Below, piece by piece: positions 28,556 to 38,486 of a stretch of 61,273 nt of DNA. The stretch covers positions 1-61,273 of the forward strand of contig CALMJT010000147.1 of the NCBI GenBank assembly GCA_937864365.1, read 5' to 3'. The first letter of the stretch is position 1. The number at the start of each line of letters is the position of its first letter. The notes beneath the pieces are model-generated. The model made no database searches, was not told the origin of the DNA, and worked only from the letters and a program-made list of their open reading frames with translations. Position numbers and translations under genes: made by a program. The stretch comes from an uncultured Alteromonadales bacterium. Its GTDB lineage: Bacteria > Pseudomonadota > Gammaproteobacteria > Pseudomonadales > Cellvibrionaceae.

Positions 28556-30016
28556 TCAATAACCGGAGATAAAAGGAAGTTCAATAATAATTTTTAAACC
28601 GCCAAGCGAACTGCTTTCAGCTTTAATCGTACCGTCGTGAGCAATAACGATATTTTTCACAATGGCCAGACCGATGCCGGCACCGCCTGAATTTCGATTG
28701 CGAGAATTCTCTGCTCGATAAAGCGGATCGAATAATTTACCCAAATGGATTACGTCAACACTTGGGGCGCTGTCTTGGATAACTAACATGACTTTTCGAT
28801 CGTTCTTTTCTAGCAATAACTCAACTTGTCCGGGTGCGTCGGTATAGTTCAAACTGTTATTCAAAAGATTTAGCAACAGTTGCTCGAAACGCTGACGGTC
28901 AATCAACATTGAAACGCGGTCGACGTTACTGCTAAAACGCAAATTAAGTCCTTTTTCTATGAAGGCGGGTTCAACCGTCGTTCGAACTTGATCAACCAAG
29001 GCTTTTAAATCGGTCTCGTGTTTTTGATAATTTAATGCGCCCAGCTCGGAGACAGAAAGCTGGTACAAATCGTTAATTAATTGTGTGAGCTGATTAATAT
29101 GGGTATTGAGCGCTTCTAGATTGTCTTTATTCGGCTTGCGAATACCGTCGATAAAGGCTTCAATTTGGCCTTTTAAAAATGTAACCGGAGTTCTTAATTC
29201 GTGGGAAATATCGGCCACCCAGCGTTTACGTTGTTCCCGATTTGCCTCTAGGGTTTGCGCTAACTCGTTAAAATATTTTCCAAGTGTGGCGATTTCATCT
29301 TGGCCGCGAATTTCTACACGCGCGTCGTATTTGCCGTCGATTAATCGCGCAGTTGCTCTTTGCAGTTTTTGAACGGGTTTTACCAAAATGGCAGCCAACG
29401 GAAATGCAAAGGCCGCAGAGGCAATTAACGCTAATAAGCCAATGACAACAAAATTGTTGGTTTGATTGCGTAAAAAATGCAGCTCCGATTGTGATTTCAA
29501 TCGCTTGGGAATTTCGAAGCCAACGAAACCAATGGTCTTGCCATTGATGCTGAGGTTTTGCCAAGTAATATCATCTTTGTCATCACTATCGCCGCGAATT
29601 TTACCGACCAAAATATTGTGGTGTTTATCCGCTAACACCAAATTACCTAAAGGCAAAGGTGGCTTCTTGCGTTGATCGTGATCTTTGTGAGAGCGAGGAA
29701 GGTGCCTTTCTTCGAGCTCTTCCAGCTCGTCTTCACTGGCTAAACCCGATGCTTGAAACCAAGTGATGCGTTGTAGATTCCACCAACGCCTTGGATTTTC
29801 AATCAGTGTCTGCCAGCTATCGTCATACTTATACATCTTCTCAAGCTTGGGTTTAATAAGCTGGATTTGCGCTTCTGAAACTCGGGCAACATAGTGTTTA
29901 AAACCGTGATCGAGGCTGTACTGAACCCAAAACAATAGTCCGGTAACCAGCGTGGTTGAACTAAAAAACAGCACCAGCCAGAGTTTTAACGCTAGGTTGA
30001 ATTTTGGTATTTGCAT
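28556..30016 (-). CDS. baeS: BaeS-like sensor histidine kinase
   Basis: This 486-residue inner-membrane kinase has TM1 (about 10-31), a periplasmic loop (about 32-187), TM2 (about 188-212), a HAMP linker, a HisKA domain with His272 (DISHELRTPVTF) and a C-terminal ATPase domain (GGAGIGLAIVKNI). The periplasmic loop is rich in Asp, Glu, His and Lys (for example ERHLPRSHKDHDQRKK), which may suit metal or envelope-stress sensing. ATG 30016 is preferred over an upstream ATG at 30055. The pair with the regulator has the baeS-baeR order. Confidence 0.85.
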   Translation of the reverse strand: MQIPKFNLALKLWLVLFFSSTTLVTGLLFWVQYSLDHGFKHYVARVSEAQIQLIKPKLEKMYKYDDSWQTLIENPRRWWNLQRITWFQASGLASEDELEELEERHLPRSHKDHDQRKKPPLPLGNLVLADKHHNILVGKIRGDSDDKDDITWQNLSINGKTIGFVGFEIPKRLKSQSELHFLRNQTNNFVVIGLLALIASAAFAFPLAAILVKPVQKLQRATARLIDGKYDARVEIRGQDEIATLGKYFNELAQTLEANREQRKRWVADISHELRTPVTFLKGQIEAFIDGIRKPNKDNLEALNTHINQLTQLINDLYQLSVSELGALNYQKHETDLKALVDQVRTTVEPAFIEKGLNLRFSSNVDRVSMLIDRQRFEQLLLNLLNNSLNYTDAPGQVELLLEKNDRKVMLVIQDSAPSVDVIHLGKLFDPLYRAENSRNRNSGGAGIGLAIVKNIVIAHDGTIKAESSSLGGLKIIIELPFISGY

Positions 30017-30182
30017 ATACTTTACGATCACAGAAACAATTACAGCATCATACAAGAATCGTGATCTGCGCCAATGGCTTAGGTGTGAGTCCTTATTTTT
30101 TTCTCATTTAGGACAATAACGCAAAAATTGAGTAGTTCGATGATTGGTTGTAGTATTGGCTAATAAATATACAGAGTTGACA

Positions 30183-30812
30183 ATGGCACGTTCAAAAAGT
30201 AGTGGTCAGTGGCTACAAGAGCACTTTAACGATCAGTTTGTAAAGCAGTCTAAAGAAGACGGCTACCGATCTAGGGCCAGTTACAAACTGCTCGAACTGC
30301 ACGGAAAAGACAAATTGTTCAAACCTGGAATGTGCGTACTCGATTTAGGTGCGGCCCCCGGCGGTTGGTCACAGGTAGCGGTCGAGTTAGTCGGTGAAAG
30401 CGGCGTTGTTTTTGCGTCAGATATCTTAGAGATGGATTCGATAGCGGGTGTTGAGTTCTTACAAGGTGATTTTACCGAGCAATCTGTGTACGACGAACTC
30501 ATGGAGCGTCTTGGTGAATATGGTCACGAAGGTGTAGACCTTGTAATTTCGGATATGGCGCCCAATATGAGTGGTATGCCCGAAATTGATCAACCCAGAG
30601 CCATGCATTTGGTCGAGCTTGCCCTTGAAATGGCACTACAAGTTCTCAAACCCAATGGCTCTTTCGCGGTAAAAGTGTTTCAGGGCGAAGGTTTTGATCA
30701 GTATTTAAAAGAGTTACGTGAAGCTTTTAAGACCGTAGTCACTCGCAAACCAGAATCGTCTCGGGCGCGTTCTCGGGAATGTTATCTGGTGGCTAAAGGT
30801 AGAAAGTCTTAG
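30183..30812 (+). CDS. rlmE: 23S rRNA (uridine-2'-O-)-methyltransferase RlmE (FtsJ/RrmJ)
   Basis: RlmE methylates U2552 of 23S rRNA in the 50S subunit using S-adenosylmethionine. The 209-residue length is right. Visible elements are [10 protein letters not shown] with the catalytic Lys35, the SAM loop [14 protein letters not shown], the Asp in SDMAPNMSG, and the Lys/Glu of the K-D-K-E set further on ([16 protein letters not shown]). ATG 30183 gives the family start MARSKSS. It precedes ftsH, as in E. coli, but with an unusually long 415-base gap. Confidence 0.97.
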   Translation: MARSKSSGQWLQEHFNDQFVKQSKEDGYRSRASYKLLELHGKDKLFKPGMCVLDLGAAPGGWSQVAVELVGESGVVFASDILEMDSIAGVEFLQGDFTEQSVYDELMERLGEYGHEGVDLVISDMAPNMSGMPEIDQPRAMHLVELALEMALQVLKPNGSFAVKVFQGEGFDQYLKELREAFKTVVTRKPESSRARSRECYLVAKGRKS

Positions 30813-31227
30813 AACTGATAGTAATTACGTGTACTCGGGAGCTTTTTCTTTATTAGAGTGGTCATAAATACTGGAAAGTGTAACAGGCCTTGAATATGGC
30901 TTCGATGGAAGTGTAGAACTCAAACGCTATAAACCTATTGAAAACATAATCTGCCGCACAGACTGTTTTAGTGAACTAACTTTGCTCGCTTTCACTGAAA
31001 TAGCGATCATAAAATACTCTAATTTGAATATCTAATTAGAGTATCAACCTACACCGCCTTAGTGTGTTTACTGTTTCCCTTATAGCTTTTTATTTCAAAA
31101 AACGTCGGGAAACCGCTGGTATTAACCGCTTTAGTTATGCCATGCTTATAATTTTGCGCTACGGCACTAGCTCAGCTGGAACCTCATACAGTGAGGCTAT
31201 TAGTATTCTTATAATGAGGGCTAATCC
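30813..31227 (+). other. Long rlmE-ftsH spacer with a palindrome
   Basis: At 31015-31043 the arms TACTCTAATT and AATTAGAGTA form a perfect 10-bp stem with a 9-base loop, without a T-run. The last 50 bases hold competing hairpins over the ftsH ribosome-binding site (separate entry). No gene is visible. A stretch near 31167 resembles a tRNA D-arm but the rest of a tRNA is missing. Confidence 0.5.
31182..31219 (+). promoter_or_regulatory. Alternative leader hairpins at the ftsH ribosome-binding site
   Basis: CCTCAT (31182-31187) can pair locally with TGAGG (31192-31196) or, instead, with ATGAGG (31214-31219), which is part of the GAGGG ribosome-binding site 7 bases before the TTG start. The two pairings exclude each other. 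Confidence 0.35.
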
Positions 31228-33132
31228 TTGAACGACATGGCTAAAAATCTGATTTTATGGCTTGTTATTGCGGCCGTTCTGCTTTTTACATTCAATAGCT
31301 TTCAAAGCTCCACCGATAGTTCGGAAATCGACTACTCGCAATTCATTAATGAAGTGCAGACAGATCGAATCAGATCCGTAACTTTTGATGGTGCAATCAT
31401 CGTTGGTGAAAGAACCAATGGCGAGCCTTTTAAGGTTGTTCGCCCAGCGGCTCAAGATCCAAAATTGATGGACGATCTGCTCAAGCATGACGTGATTGTG
31501 AAAGGCCGTGAACCGGACTCTCCAAGTTTGCTTCAGCAATTGCTAGTTGCCAGCTTCCCAATTCTTATCATTATCGCTGTGTTCATGTTCTTTATGCGCC
31601 AAATGCAGGGCGGAGCAGGCGGTCGTGGTAGCCCAATGAGCTTTGGTAAGAGTAAAGCTCGTTTGTTGGGTGAAGACCAAATTAAAACCACCTTTGCCGA
31701 TGTTGCCGGTGTGGATGAAGCCAAAGAAGATGTGCAAGAACTGGTTGAGTTTTTACGCGATCCTTCTAAATTCCAGCGTCTAGGCGGCATGATTCCGCGC
31801 GGTGTGCTGATGGCAGGTCCTCCAGGAACCGGTAAAACCTTGCTTGCCAAAGCCATCGCTGGTGAAGCCAAAGTGCCCTTCTTCTCGATATCAGGTTCGG
31901 ATTTCGTCGAGATGTTCGTAGGTGTTGGTGCTTCGCGTGTTCGCGATATGTTTGACCAAGCCAAAAAACAAGCGCCGTGTATTATCTTTATCGATGAGAT
32001 CGATGCGGTAGGTCGTCATCGTGGCGGCGGCCACGGCGGTGGTCACGACGAGCGTGAACAAACTTTGAACCAATTATTGGTTGAAATGGACGGTTTCGAA
32101 GGCAGTGAAGGCGTTATTGTTATCGCAGCAACCAACCGTCCTGATGTACTCGATAAAGCACTGTTGCGCCCGGGTCGTTTCGACCGTCAAGTATTCGTAG
32201 GCTTGCCAGATATTCGTGGTCGTGAACAAGTACTTAAAGTGCATATGCGCAAAGTACCTATCGATGAAAGCGTTCAAGCCAGTGTTGTTGCGCGAGGTAC
32301 TCCAGGTTTCTCTGGTGCCGATCTTGCCAACCTTGTTAACGAAGCGGCTCTTTTTGCTGCTCGTGCTAACAAGCGTGTTGTTACCATGGAAGAATTCGAA
32401 AATGCTCGCGACAAGATCCTTATGGGTGCCGAGCGTAAGTCTATGGTGATGAGTGAAAAAGAGAAAGAAAATACGGCCTATCACGAAGCAGGCCATGCCA
32501 TTGTTGGTCGTTTAGTTCCAGAACATGACCCTGTGCATAAAGTGACCATTATTCCTCGCGGTCGTGCGTTGGGTGTGACTCAATTCTTGCCAGAGTCAGA
32601 TAAATACAGCTATAGCAAACGTGCCATTGAGAGCCAAATTTGCTCTTTGTTTGGTGGTCGAATTGCCGAAGAAATCACTCTTGGTTTTGAAGGTGTTACC
32701 ACTGGTGCATCGAACGATATCGAACGAGCCACCAGTCTAGCGCAGAACATGGTAACCAAATGGGGCCTGTCTGAAAAATTAGGTCCGCTACACTATGGTG
32801 AAGACGAAGCCGGAATGCCTGGTGCTGGTAATACCCACTATTCTGGCTGGACTCAAAGAACGATTGACGAAGAAATTCGCGATATTATCGATAGATGTTA
32901 CAAGCGTGCTGAGCAAATTCTTACCGATAACCGCGATATTTTAGAAGCCATGAAAGACGCTTTGATGGAATATGAAACCATCGATGCCGAACAAGTTGAT
33001 GACTTGATGGCACGTCGAAAAATGCGTCCTCCACGTGATTGGCGTGATGGCGGCGGTTTTACGCCACCACCCAAAGAAAGTGCCTCTAAAGGTGGTTCGT
33101 CGGATTCCATTGGTGATCCTGCCGACATCTAA
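31228..33132 (+). CDS. ftsH: ATP-dependent zinc metalloprotease FtsH
   Basis: FtsH is a membrane-anchored hexameric AAA+ protease that degrades unstable proteins such as sigma32 and LpxC in E. coli. The 634-residue protein has TM1 (about 7-24), a periplasmic domain, TM2 (about 105-123), Walker A GPPGTGKT (197-204), Walker B FIDEIDA, the second region of homology, and the zinc site HEAGH (419-423). I place the start at TTG 31228, because GAGGG lies 7 bases before it. An ATG three codons later would give MAKNLILW but is poorly spaced. Confidence 0.97.
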   Translation: MNDMAKNLILWLVIAAVLLFTFNSFQSSTDSSEIDYSQFINEVQTDRIRSVTFDGAIIVGERTNGEPFKVVRPAAQDPKLMDDLLKHDVIVKGREPDSPSLLQQLLVASFPILIIIAVFMFFMRQMQGGAGGRGSPMSFGKSKARLLGEDQIKTTFADVAGVDEAKEDVQELVEFLRDPSKFQRLGGMIPRGVLMAGPPGTGKTLLAKAIAGEAKVPFFSISGSDFVEMFVGVGASRVRDMFDQAKKQAPCIIFIDEIDAVGRHRGGGHGGGHDEREQTLNQLLVEMDGFEGSEGVIVIAATNRPDVLDKALLRPGRFDRQVFVGLPDIRGREQVLKVHMRKVPIDESVQASVVARGTPGFSGADLANLVNEAALFAARANKRVVTMEEFENARDKILMGAERKSMVMSEKEKENTAYHEAGHAIVGRLVPEHDPVHKVTIIPRGRALGVTQFLPESDKYSYSKRAIESQICSLFGGRIAEEITLGFEGVTTGASNDIERATSLAQNMVTKWGLSEKLGPLHYGEDEAGMPGAGNTHYSGWTQRTIDEEIRDIIDRCYKRAEQILTDNRDILEAMKDALMEYETIDAEQVDDLMARRKMRPPRDWRDGGGFTPPPKESASKGGSSDSIGDPADI

Positions 33133-33162
33133 TCGACTCTCTCATAACGAGTAAGAGTCTCT

Positions 33163-33200
33163 AAAAGCCGACGAGTTAACAGCCGTCGGCTTTTCATTTT
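33163..33200 (+). terminator. ftsH terminator
   Basis: AAAAGCCGAC and GTCGGCTTTT form a 10-bp stem followed by CATTTTT, 31 bases after the ftsH stop. Confidence 0.8.
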
Positions 33201-33237
33201 TAATCCAGTCAACTTTCTGCATAACTGAGAAACTGAT

Positions 33238-34092
33238 TTGAAGGCGAACCTTTCAATCCTCTGCGGCGATAAATTATTAGATTTATCATGCCCGCGTGTC
33301 ATGGGAATTTTGAACGTCACCCCAGATTCTTTTTACGATGGTGGTACTCTATTTGTAGGCCAATCTGTAGATAAATCTAAGTTGCTTAAGCGTGTAGAAG
33401 CGATGCTTGACGCCGGAGCTGATCTGATTGACGTCGGTGGGGAGTCCACCCGTCCGGGATCGGATGTGGTAACCACTGAGCAAGAATTGGATCGTGTGGT
33501 TACGGCGGTTGATTGGATTCGACAGCACTTTGATACCATTATTTCCGTGGATACCAGTACACCTGAAGTTATGATCGAATCGCAAAAAGCGGGTGCTGGT
33601 TTAATCAACGATGTACGTGCACTCCAACGACCGGGTGCAGTAGTGGCAGCAAAAGCTACCGGATTGGCGGTTTGTTTGATGCATATGCAAGGCGAGCCAC
33701 AATCTATGCAGGCTAATCCTCAATACTTTGATTTATTAGCCGAAGTCGAAACTTTTCTTTTAAAAAGAATCGATGTTTGCGCAGAGGCAGGAATACCCAA
33801 GAGCCAGATTATTTTAGATGTCGGCTTCGGCTTTGGAAAAACCTTAGACGACAACCTGCGATTGATGCGAAATCTAAAAAGGTATTGTGATCTACCGTTT
33901 GCTCATTTAGTTGGGGTTTCACGAAAATCCATGATCGGTACAATTACCGGTTGTGAGGTGGGTGAGCGTTTGAATGGCAGCTTGGCGTTGGCTTACGAGT
34001 CTTTATGCCAAGGCGCAAAAATATTGCGTGTGCACGATGTTAAAGAAACGGTAGATATCGTTAAAATTTATACTGCTCTGCATTCTGGCTAG
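33238..34092 (+). CDS. folP: Dihydropteroate synthase FolP
   Basis: FolP joins 4-aminobenzoate to dihydropterin pyrophosphate in folate synthesis and is the sulfonamide target. The 284-residue TIM-barrel protein has the two family signatures, VMGILNVTPDSFYDGG and IDVGGESTRPGSD, plus VSRKSMIG near the end. TTG 33238 is the only suitable start: an ATG would fall inside the first signature, and no clear ribosome-binding site is visible. It sits between ftsH and glmM, a conserved order. Confidence 0.96.
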   Translation: MKANLSILCGDKLLDLSCPRVMGILNVTPDSFYDGGTLFVGQSVDKSKLLKRVEAMLDAGADLIDVGGESTRPGSDVVTTEQELDRVVTAVDWIRQHFDTIISVDTSTPEVMIESQKAGAGLINDVRALQRPGAVVAAKATGLAVCLMHMQGEPQSMQANPQYFDLLAEVETFLLKRIDVCAEAGIPKSQIILDVGFGFGKTLDDNLRLMRNLKRYCDLPFAHLVGVSRKSMIGTITGCEVGERLNGSLALAYESLCQGAKILRVHDVKETVDIVKIYTALHSG

Positions 34093-34179
34093 TTTCACTG
34101 GTTTTGATTAGGTTCATTAACTAAGTTTTATGCTTGCTGTGACAACTCCTGAACACAGCGTTAATCCTACTGATTTATT

Positions 34180-35526
34180 ATGGCAAGAAAATATTTTGGT
34201 ACCGACGGTATCCGTGGTCGTGTTGGTGAGGGTGCAATTACGCCCGAGTTTGTGCTGCGCCTTGGCTGGGCTGCCGGTCAAGTTCTGGTAGAGCAAAGTG
34301 CGAAGACCGGCGGTTCTCGCCAGATTCTTATCGGCAAAGACACTCGAATCTCCGGCTACATGTTTGAGTCTGCTTTGCAGGCAGGGCTGATCAGTGCAGG
34401 TATCGACGTTGGGTTACTTGGGCCAATGCCAACCCCGGCAATCGCGTATCTCACTCGTACATTGCAAGCGCAAGCAGGTATTGTTATCAGTGCCTCGCAT
34501 AATCCTTTCTACGATAACGGTATTAAGTTTTTCAATAGCGAAGGCACCAAGCTTGATGACGAAATTGAACAGGCCATTGAAGACAAGCTGAGCGAAACCA
34601 TGGTGACCGCATCGGGCCTAGGTAAAGCTCGACGTATCAATGATGCCGCAGGACGTTATATTGAATATTGCAAAAGTACTGTGCCTTGGGGTTTCAGCCT
34701 CATGGGCCTACAAATCGTTCTAGATTGTGCCAACGGTGCTACCTACCACGTTGCCCCAAAGGTATTTACCGAGCTCGGCGCTAAGGTCATCTCACTGGCA
34801 GTAGAGCCGGATGGTTTGAATATTAACGCCGATTGTGGATCTACCCACCCGCAGCGATTACAAGCTGAAGTGCTCAATCGCGGCGCTGATTTAGGTATTG
34901 CGCTGGACGGCGATGGAGACCGAGTACTCATGGTCGATCATAAGGGCGAGTTGGTTGATGGTGACGAATTGCTCTTTATCATAGCTGAACATCGATTATC
35001 ACAAAATAGCCATTGTCAGGGCGTGGTAGGTACTTTAATGAGTAACCTAGGGCTCGAACTTGCGCTAAAAGAAAAAAACATAGAGTTGGTGCGCGCCAAG
35101 GTTGGCGATCGTTACGTCATCGAAGCCATGAAAGATAAAAATTGGATGCTCGGTGGCGAGTCTTCCGGTCATATTATCTGCAACGACGTAACTACCACAG
35201 GCGACGGAATTATCGCCGCTCTGCAAGTATTAAAAGCTTTGGTACATCAGGAAAAAAGCTTGCATCAGGCCAAGCTCGGCATGAAAAAATTCCCGCAAAC
35301 CATGATTAACGTGCGAACGCCATCGCGTGAAAAGTTGCACACCAGCGAAAACATAAAACTCGCCGTCGCCAATGCCGAAACCGAATTGGCAGGTTCTGGC
35401 CGAGTCCTTTTGAGGCCATCTGGCACTGAGCCGTTAGTTCGGGTAATGGTTGAAGGCGAAAACCAAATGTTAGTTCGCGAGGTTGCACAAAAACTCGCCA
35501 AGGTGGTTGAATCCGAACTCGCGTGA
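34180..35526 (+). CDS. glmM: Phosphoglucosamine mutase GlmM
   Basis: GlmM converts glucosamine-6-phosphate to glucosamine-1-phosphate for peptidoglycan and LPS precursors. The 448-residue protein starts [14 protein letters not shown]. The phosphoserine loop is ISASHNP (Ser106), the metal loop is LDGDGDRV, and the phosphate-binding loop [12 protein letters not shown] lies near the C-terminus. ATG 34180. It follows folP by 87 bases, the usual arrangement. Confidence 0.97.
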   Translation: MARKYFGTDGIRGRVGEGAITPEFVLRLGWAAGQVLVEQSAKTGGSRQILIGKDTRISGYMFESALQAGLISAGIDVGLLGPMPTPAIAYLTRTLQAQAGIVISASHNPFYDNGIKFFNSEGTKLDDEIEQAIEDKLSETMVTASGLGKARRINDAAGRYIEYCKSTVPWGFSLMGLQIVLDCANGATYHVAPKVFTELGAKVISLAVEPDGLNINADCGSTHPQRLQAEVLNRGADLGIALDGDGDRVLMVDHKGELVDGDELLFIIAEHRLSQNSHCQGVVGTLMSNLGLELALKEKNIELVRAKVGDRYVIEAMKDKNWMLGGESSGHIICNDVTTTGDGIIAALQVLKALVHQEKSLHQAKLGMKKFPQTMINVRTPSREKLHTSENIKLAVANAETELAGSGRVLLRPSGTEPLVRVMVEGENQMLVREVAQKLAKVVESELA

Positions 35527-35637
35527 GGCTCACACGCACGTCTCAATGATTGTAAGTTCACCTTATCTCATATAGTATTGGCGCCCGCTTTATGCCGGCC
35601 CTGGATGATCCATAAGCAATTTTAAGGAACCATAAAA

Positions 35638-36372
35638 ATGCGAAGATCTCTTGTTGTGGGCAATTGGAAGATGAACGGCAGCTTAGTGCAAAACAAAGAT
35701 CTTGTTGGTGCGCTCAAGCAAAAATCGTTTCCTTCAAATGTGGAAGTTGTTGTTTGTCCACCTACGGTGTACCTGCCACAAGTGGCTGATCTCGTTAATG
35801 AAGACAGTATTTGTGTGGGAGCCCAGGATGTGAGTCACCAAGCAAATGGTGCTTACACTGGTGATACCGCGGCTGAGATGCTCAAAGAGTTTGCCTGCCA
35901 ATACGTTATCGTTGGTCATTCTGAGCGTCGCGAATATCAACGCGAAAGTAATACAACTGTGGCTGAAAAATGCCTACAGGCTTTGAAGAATAACATTACA
36001 CCAATAGCGTGTGTGGGTGAGTCTTTGGAGCAGCGAGAACAAGGCGCGACCTTATCGGTAATTTCCGAACAAATTCAAGCCTTGATTGAGCGACTCAGTG
36101 AAGACCAGCTTAAAAGCATCGTTATTGCCTACGAGCCTATCTGGGCTATTGGTACAGGTTTAACGGCGACCCCAGAGCAAGCACAAGAAGTGCACGCAGC
36201 CATTCGTGAACAACTGGCCGATGCCGGTTCAAGTGTATCGCTGTTGTATGGTGGAAGCGTAAAAGCTGCGAATGCAGCAGAACTATTTACACAAAAAGAT
36301 ATAGACGGAGCTTTAGTCGGCGGCGCCTCTCTAGATGCTGACGACTTTTGCGCAATTGCTAACTCATTTTAA
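35638..36372 (+). CDS. tpiA: Triosephosphate isomerase TpiA
   Basis: TpiA interconverts glyceraldehyde-3-phosphate and dihydroxyacetone phosphate in glycolysis. The 244-residue TIM barrel has GNWKMNGS with the substrate-binding Asn and Lys, the catalytic His in VIGHSERRE-like VGHSERRE, and the catalytic Glu in AYEPIWAIGTG. AAGGAACC precedes ATG 35638. It lies before secG, as in Pseudomonas. Confidence 0.97.
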   Translation: MRRSLVVGNWKMNGSLVQNKDLVGALKQKSFPSNVEVVVCPPTVYLPQVADLVNEDSICVGAQDVSHQANGAYTGDTAAEMLKEFACQYVIVGHSERREYQRESNTTVAEKCLQALKNNITPIACVGESLEQREQGATLSVISEQIQALIERLSEDQLKSIVIAYEPIWAIGTGLTATPEQAQEVHAAIREQLADAGSSVSLLYGGSVKAANAAELFTQKDIDGALVGGASLDADDFCAIANSF

Positions 36373-36477
36373 CTGAATAACCATCGTGACTTTAAGTCAT
36401 GGGCTGAGTTGATCGTTTAATACAAATGATTTGGTAATTTCGCAGTTGGCTTGGTTGTAGAATTGTATGGGAATTTT

Positions 36478-36927
36478 ATGCAAACCTTAGTTTTAGTTGT
36501 TTATCTCCTAATTTGCTTGGCGATTATCGGCCTAATTATGCTGCAACAAGGCAAGGGTGCCGAAGCAGGCGCTTCTTTTGGTGGCGGTGCTTCGCAAACC
36601 GTGTTCGGTAGCCAGGGCGGTGGTAATTTCTTTTCACGCCTTACCACTTGGTTGGCAGCAGTATTTTTCGTATTGGCATTTGGCTTAACCTATTTAGCCA
36701 AGCAGCAATCTACGGCAGATCTTATTGATCCAAGTCTTTTAGAGGCCGGTTCTAGCTTAGAAGCAATCCCACAATCCGATATTCCAAGCGTAGAGTTAGA
36801 AGAAGAGTCTTCTGATATTCCTGTTGTTGAAGATGCGGCGAATGATGCTGAAAACACAGCCTCTGAATCCGATATTCCAACGGTAATTGAAGACGAGACT
36901 TCTACCGAGTCTACGCCAAACAACTGA
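36478..36927 (+). CDS. secG: Protein translocase subunit SecG
   Basis: SecG is the small non-essential subunit of the SecYEG channel. The protein has two membrane segments (about 1-20 and 52-74) joined by the conserved Gly-rich cytoplasmic loop (MLQQGKGAEAGASFGGGASQ, TVFGSQGGGNFF). At 149 residues it is longer than E. coli SecG because of an acidic Ser/Glu tail containing two SDIP motifs. ATG 36478 fits the family start. In pseudomonads a tRNA-Leu and rimP-nusA follow; here they do not. Confidence 0.94.
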   Translation: MQTLVLVVYLLICLAIIGLIMLQQGKGAEAGASFGGGASQTVFGSQGGGNFFSRLTTWLAAVFFVLAFGLTYLAKQQSTADLIDPSLLEAGSSLEAIPQSDIPSVELEEESSDIPVVEDAANDAENTASESDIPTVIEDETSTESTPNN

Positions 36928-36949
36928 TATGTAGTTGTATAGTTTGCCG

Positions 36950-36978
36950 AAAAAGCAGGTTAATACCTGCTTTTTTTA
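36950..36978 (+). terminator. secG terminator
   Basis: AAAAAGCAGGT and ACCTGCTTTTTTT pair around TAAT, 23 bases after secG. Confidence 0.9.
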
Positions 36979-37281
36979 TGTCTAAAATTTACAAAAGAAT
37001 TCCAAACTGCCGACTTTTTGTAAATGAAAGCGAGTATAGAGATTAAAGATTGCTCAGAGTAGTTCACTTGCTTTAGGTACACTGTTTTCAGCAGCTTGCT
37101 TCAGTCGATATTGTTCAAACAGTTTTAGTTCGTTAAAAACTCTCGGAGTTTTCCGAAAAGTTTTGCGCTCTGGCATTACACCTTGTATAAAAGTTGGTAT
37201 CTCATTTGTATTATTAAGCATGAATTTAAAATCAATGGACTGCCCGCCCCAACATCAATGGATCAATAAGAGTACTCCAAC
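36979..37281. other. Spacer between secG and a glycosyltransferase pair
   Basis: There is an inverted repeat TTTACAAAA (36988-36996) / TTTTGTAAA (37016-37024). A second small one, AAAACTC-TCG-GAGTTTT, lies near 37136-37152 and faintly resembles the last hairpin of the 155-bp repeat. No tRNA is present. Confidence 0.4.
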
Positions 37282-38484
37282 GTGAAGATTTGTTATTTTG
37301 TTAATCAATACCCCAAAGTCAGTCACACGTTTATTCGTCGAGAAATTTTAGCGCTAGAAACCCTCGGTGCCAGCGTAGTTCGTATTGCAGCGCGTAATTC
37401 CCCAGAGGAGTTGGTAGACGAGACCGATAAAAGAGAACTCGCCAAAACCCGTTGTATCGCCATGGGCAACAAAAAATCATTACTGAAATCCGGTTTCAAA
37501 CAACTTGTTAAAGATCCTGTTGGTTTTTTTAAAGCTGCCATAGAAGCAATCAAGCTTGGTTTTAATGATCAAAGTCGCTACCTCTATAACTTCGTTTATT
37601 TACTCGAAGCCTGCGAACTCTTAAGAATTTGCGAAGAGCAACAAGTCGATCATGTTCACGCCCATTTTGGAACCAATTCAACATCGGTTGTAATGTTGTG
37701 TCGCTTATTGGGCGGCCCCAAGTACAGTTTTACCGTGCATGGCCCAGAAGAGTTTGATAAACCCATTCAGCTGTCTTTGGGTAAAAAAATAGAAAATTCA
37801 GCGTTCGTTGTTGCCATTACCTCTTTTTGCCGCAGCCAGCTTATGCGTTGGTGCAGTTTTGAACACTGGAAAAAAATAACCATCGTTCACTGTGCCGTTG
37901 ATGATGAGCTACTTACAAAACCTCACATGCCCATTAGTTCGACAAACCGTTTTATTAATATCGGTCGGTTGAGTGAACAAAAAGGCCAATTACTATTGGT
38001 AGAAGCCATGGCGCTTTTAAAAGAGCGGGGCGTGTCGGCACATATTTCATTAATTGGTGATGGTGACTTAAGAACCGAAATTGAACGTACTATCGCTGTT
38101 CACGGTTTGGAAGAATACGTGAGCTTGTTAGGTTGGCGCTCAACAGCGCAAATTATCGAAGAGCTTGATAACGGTTCTGCCTTGGTGTTACCCAGTTTTG
38201 CCGAGGGTTTACCGGTTTCGATTATGGAAGCCTGCGCACGTAAACGGCCCATCTTAACCACCTATATTGCGGGCATCCCCGAATTAATTGATGAAAACAG
38301 TGGTTGGTTAATTCCTGCGGGCGATGCAAACGCAATCGCCGATGCTATCGAAAACATCACTCAGCATTCTCTAGAGCAGCTTACAGCGTTAGGTGAATAC
38401 GGTTTTCAGCGAGTTAGCGAAGAGCATGACAGTGTTCGAGAAGCGCAAAAATTATTGGATGCAATAAAATCATTGGAGGATTAG
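37282..38484 (+). CDS. Glycosyltransferase family 4 protein
   Basis: This 400-residue GT-B fold glycosyltransferase is like those that build capsule or exopolysaccharide. The N-terminal domain has YFVNQYPKVSHTFIRREI and VDHVHAHFG. The C-terminal donor-binding domain has NIGRLSEQKGQLLLVEA, the Glu-x7-Glu-type segment PSFAEGLPVSIMEACA, and AGIPELI. It starts at GTG 37282. It overlaps almost directly with the next gene (2-base gap), so the pair acts together. Sugar and acceptor are unknown. Confidence 0.9.
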   Translation: MKICYFVNQYPKVSHTFIRREILALETLGASVVRIAARNSPEELVDETDKRELAKTRCIAMGNKKSLLKSGFKQLVKDPVGFFKAAIEAIKLGFNDQSRYLYNFVYLLEACELLRICEEQQVDHVHAHFGTNSTSVVMLCRLLGGPKYSFTVHGPEEFDKPIQLSLGKKIENSAFVVAITSFCRSQLMRWCSFEHWKKITIVHCAVDDELLTKPHMPISSTNRFINIGRLSEQKGQLLLVEAMALLKERGVSAHISLIGDGDLRTEIERTIAVHGLEEYVSLLGWRSTAQIIEELDNGSALVLPSFAEGLPVSIMEACARKRPILTTYIAGIPELIDENSGWLIPAGDANAIADAIENITQHSLEQLTALGEYGFQRVSEEHDSVREAQKLLDAIKSLED

Positions 38485-38486
38485 CG

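Noticed and set aside
31157-31195. tRNA-like stretch (TAGCTCAGCTGG) before ftsH
   Set aside because: It resembles a D-arm, but no acceptor stem, anticodon arm or T-loop (GTTCGA) follows at tRNA distances.
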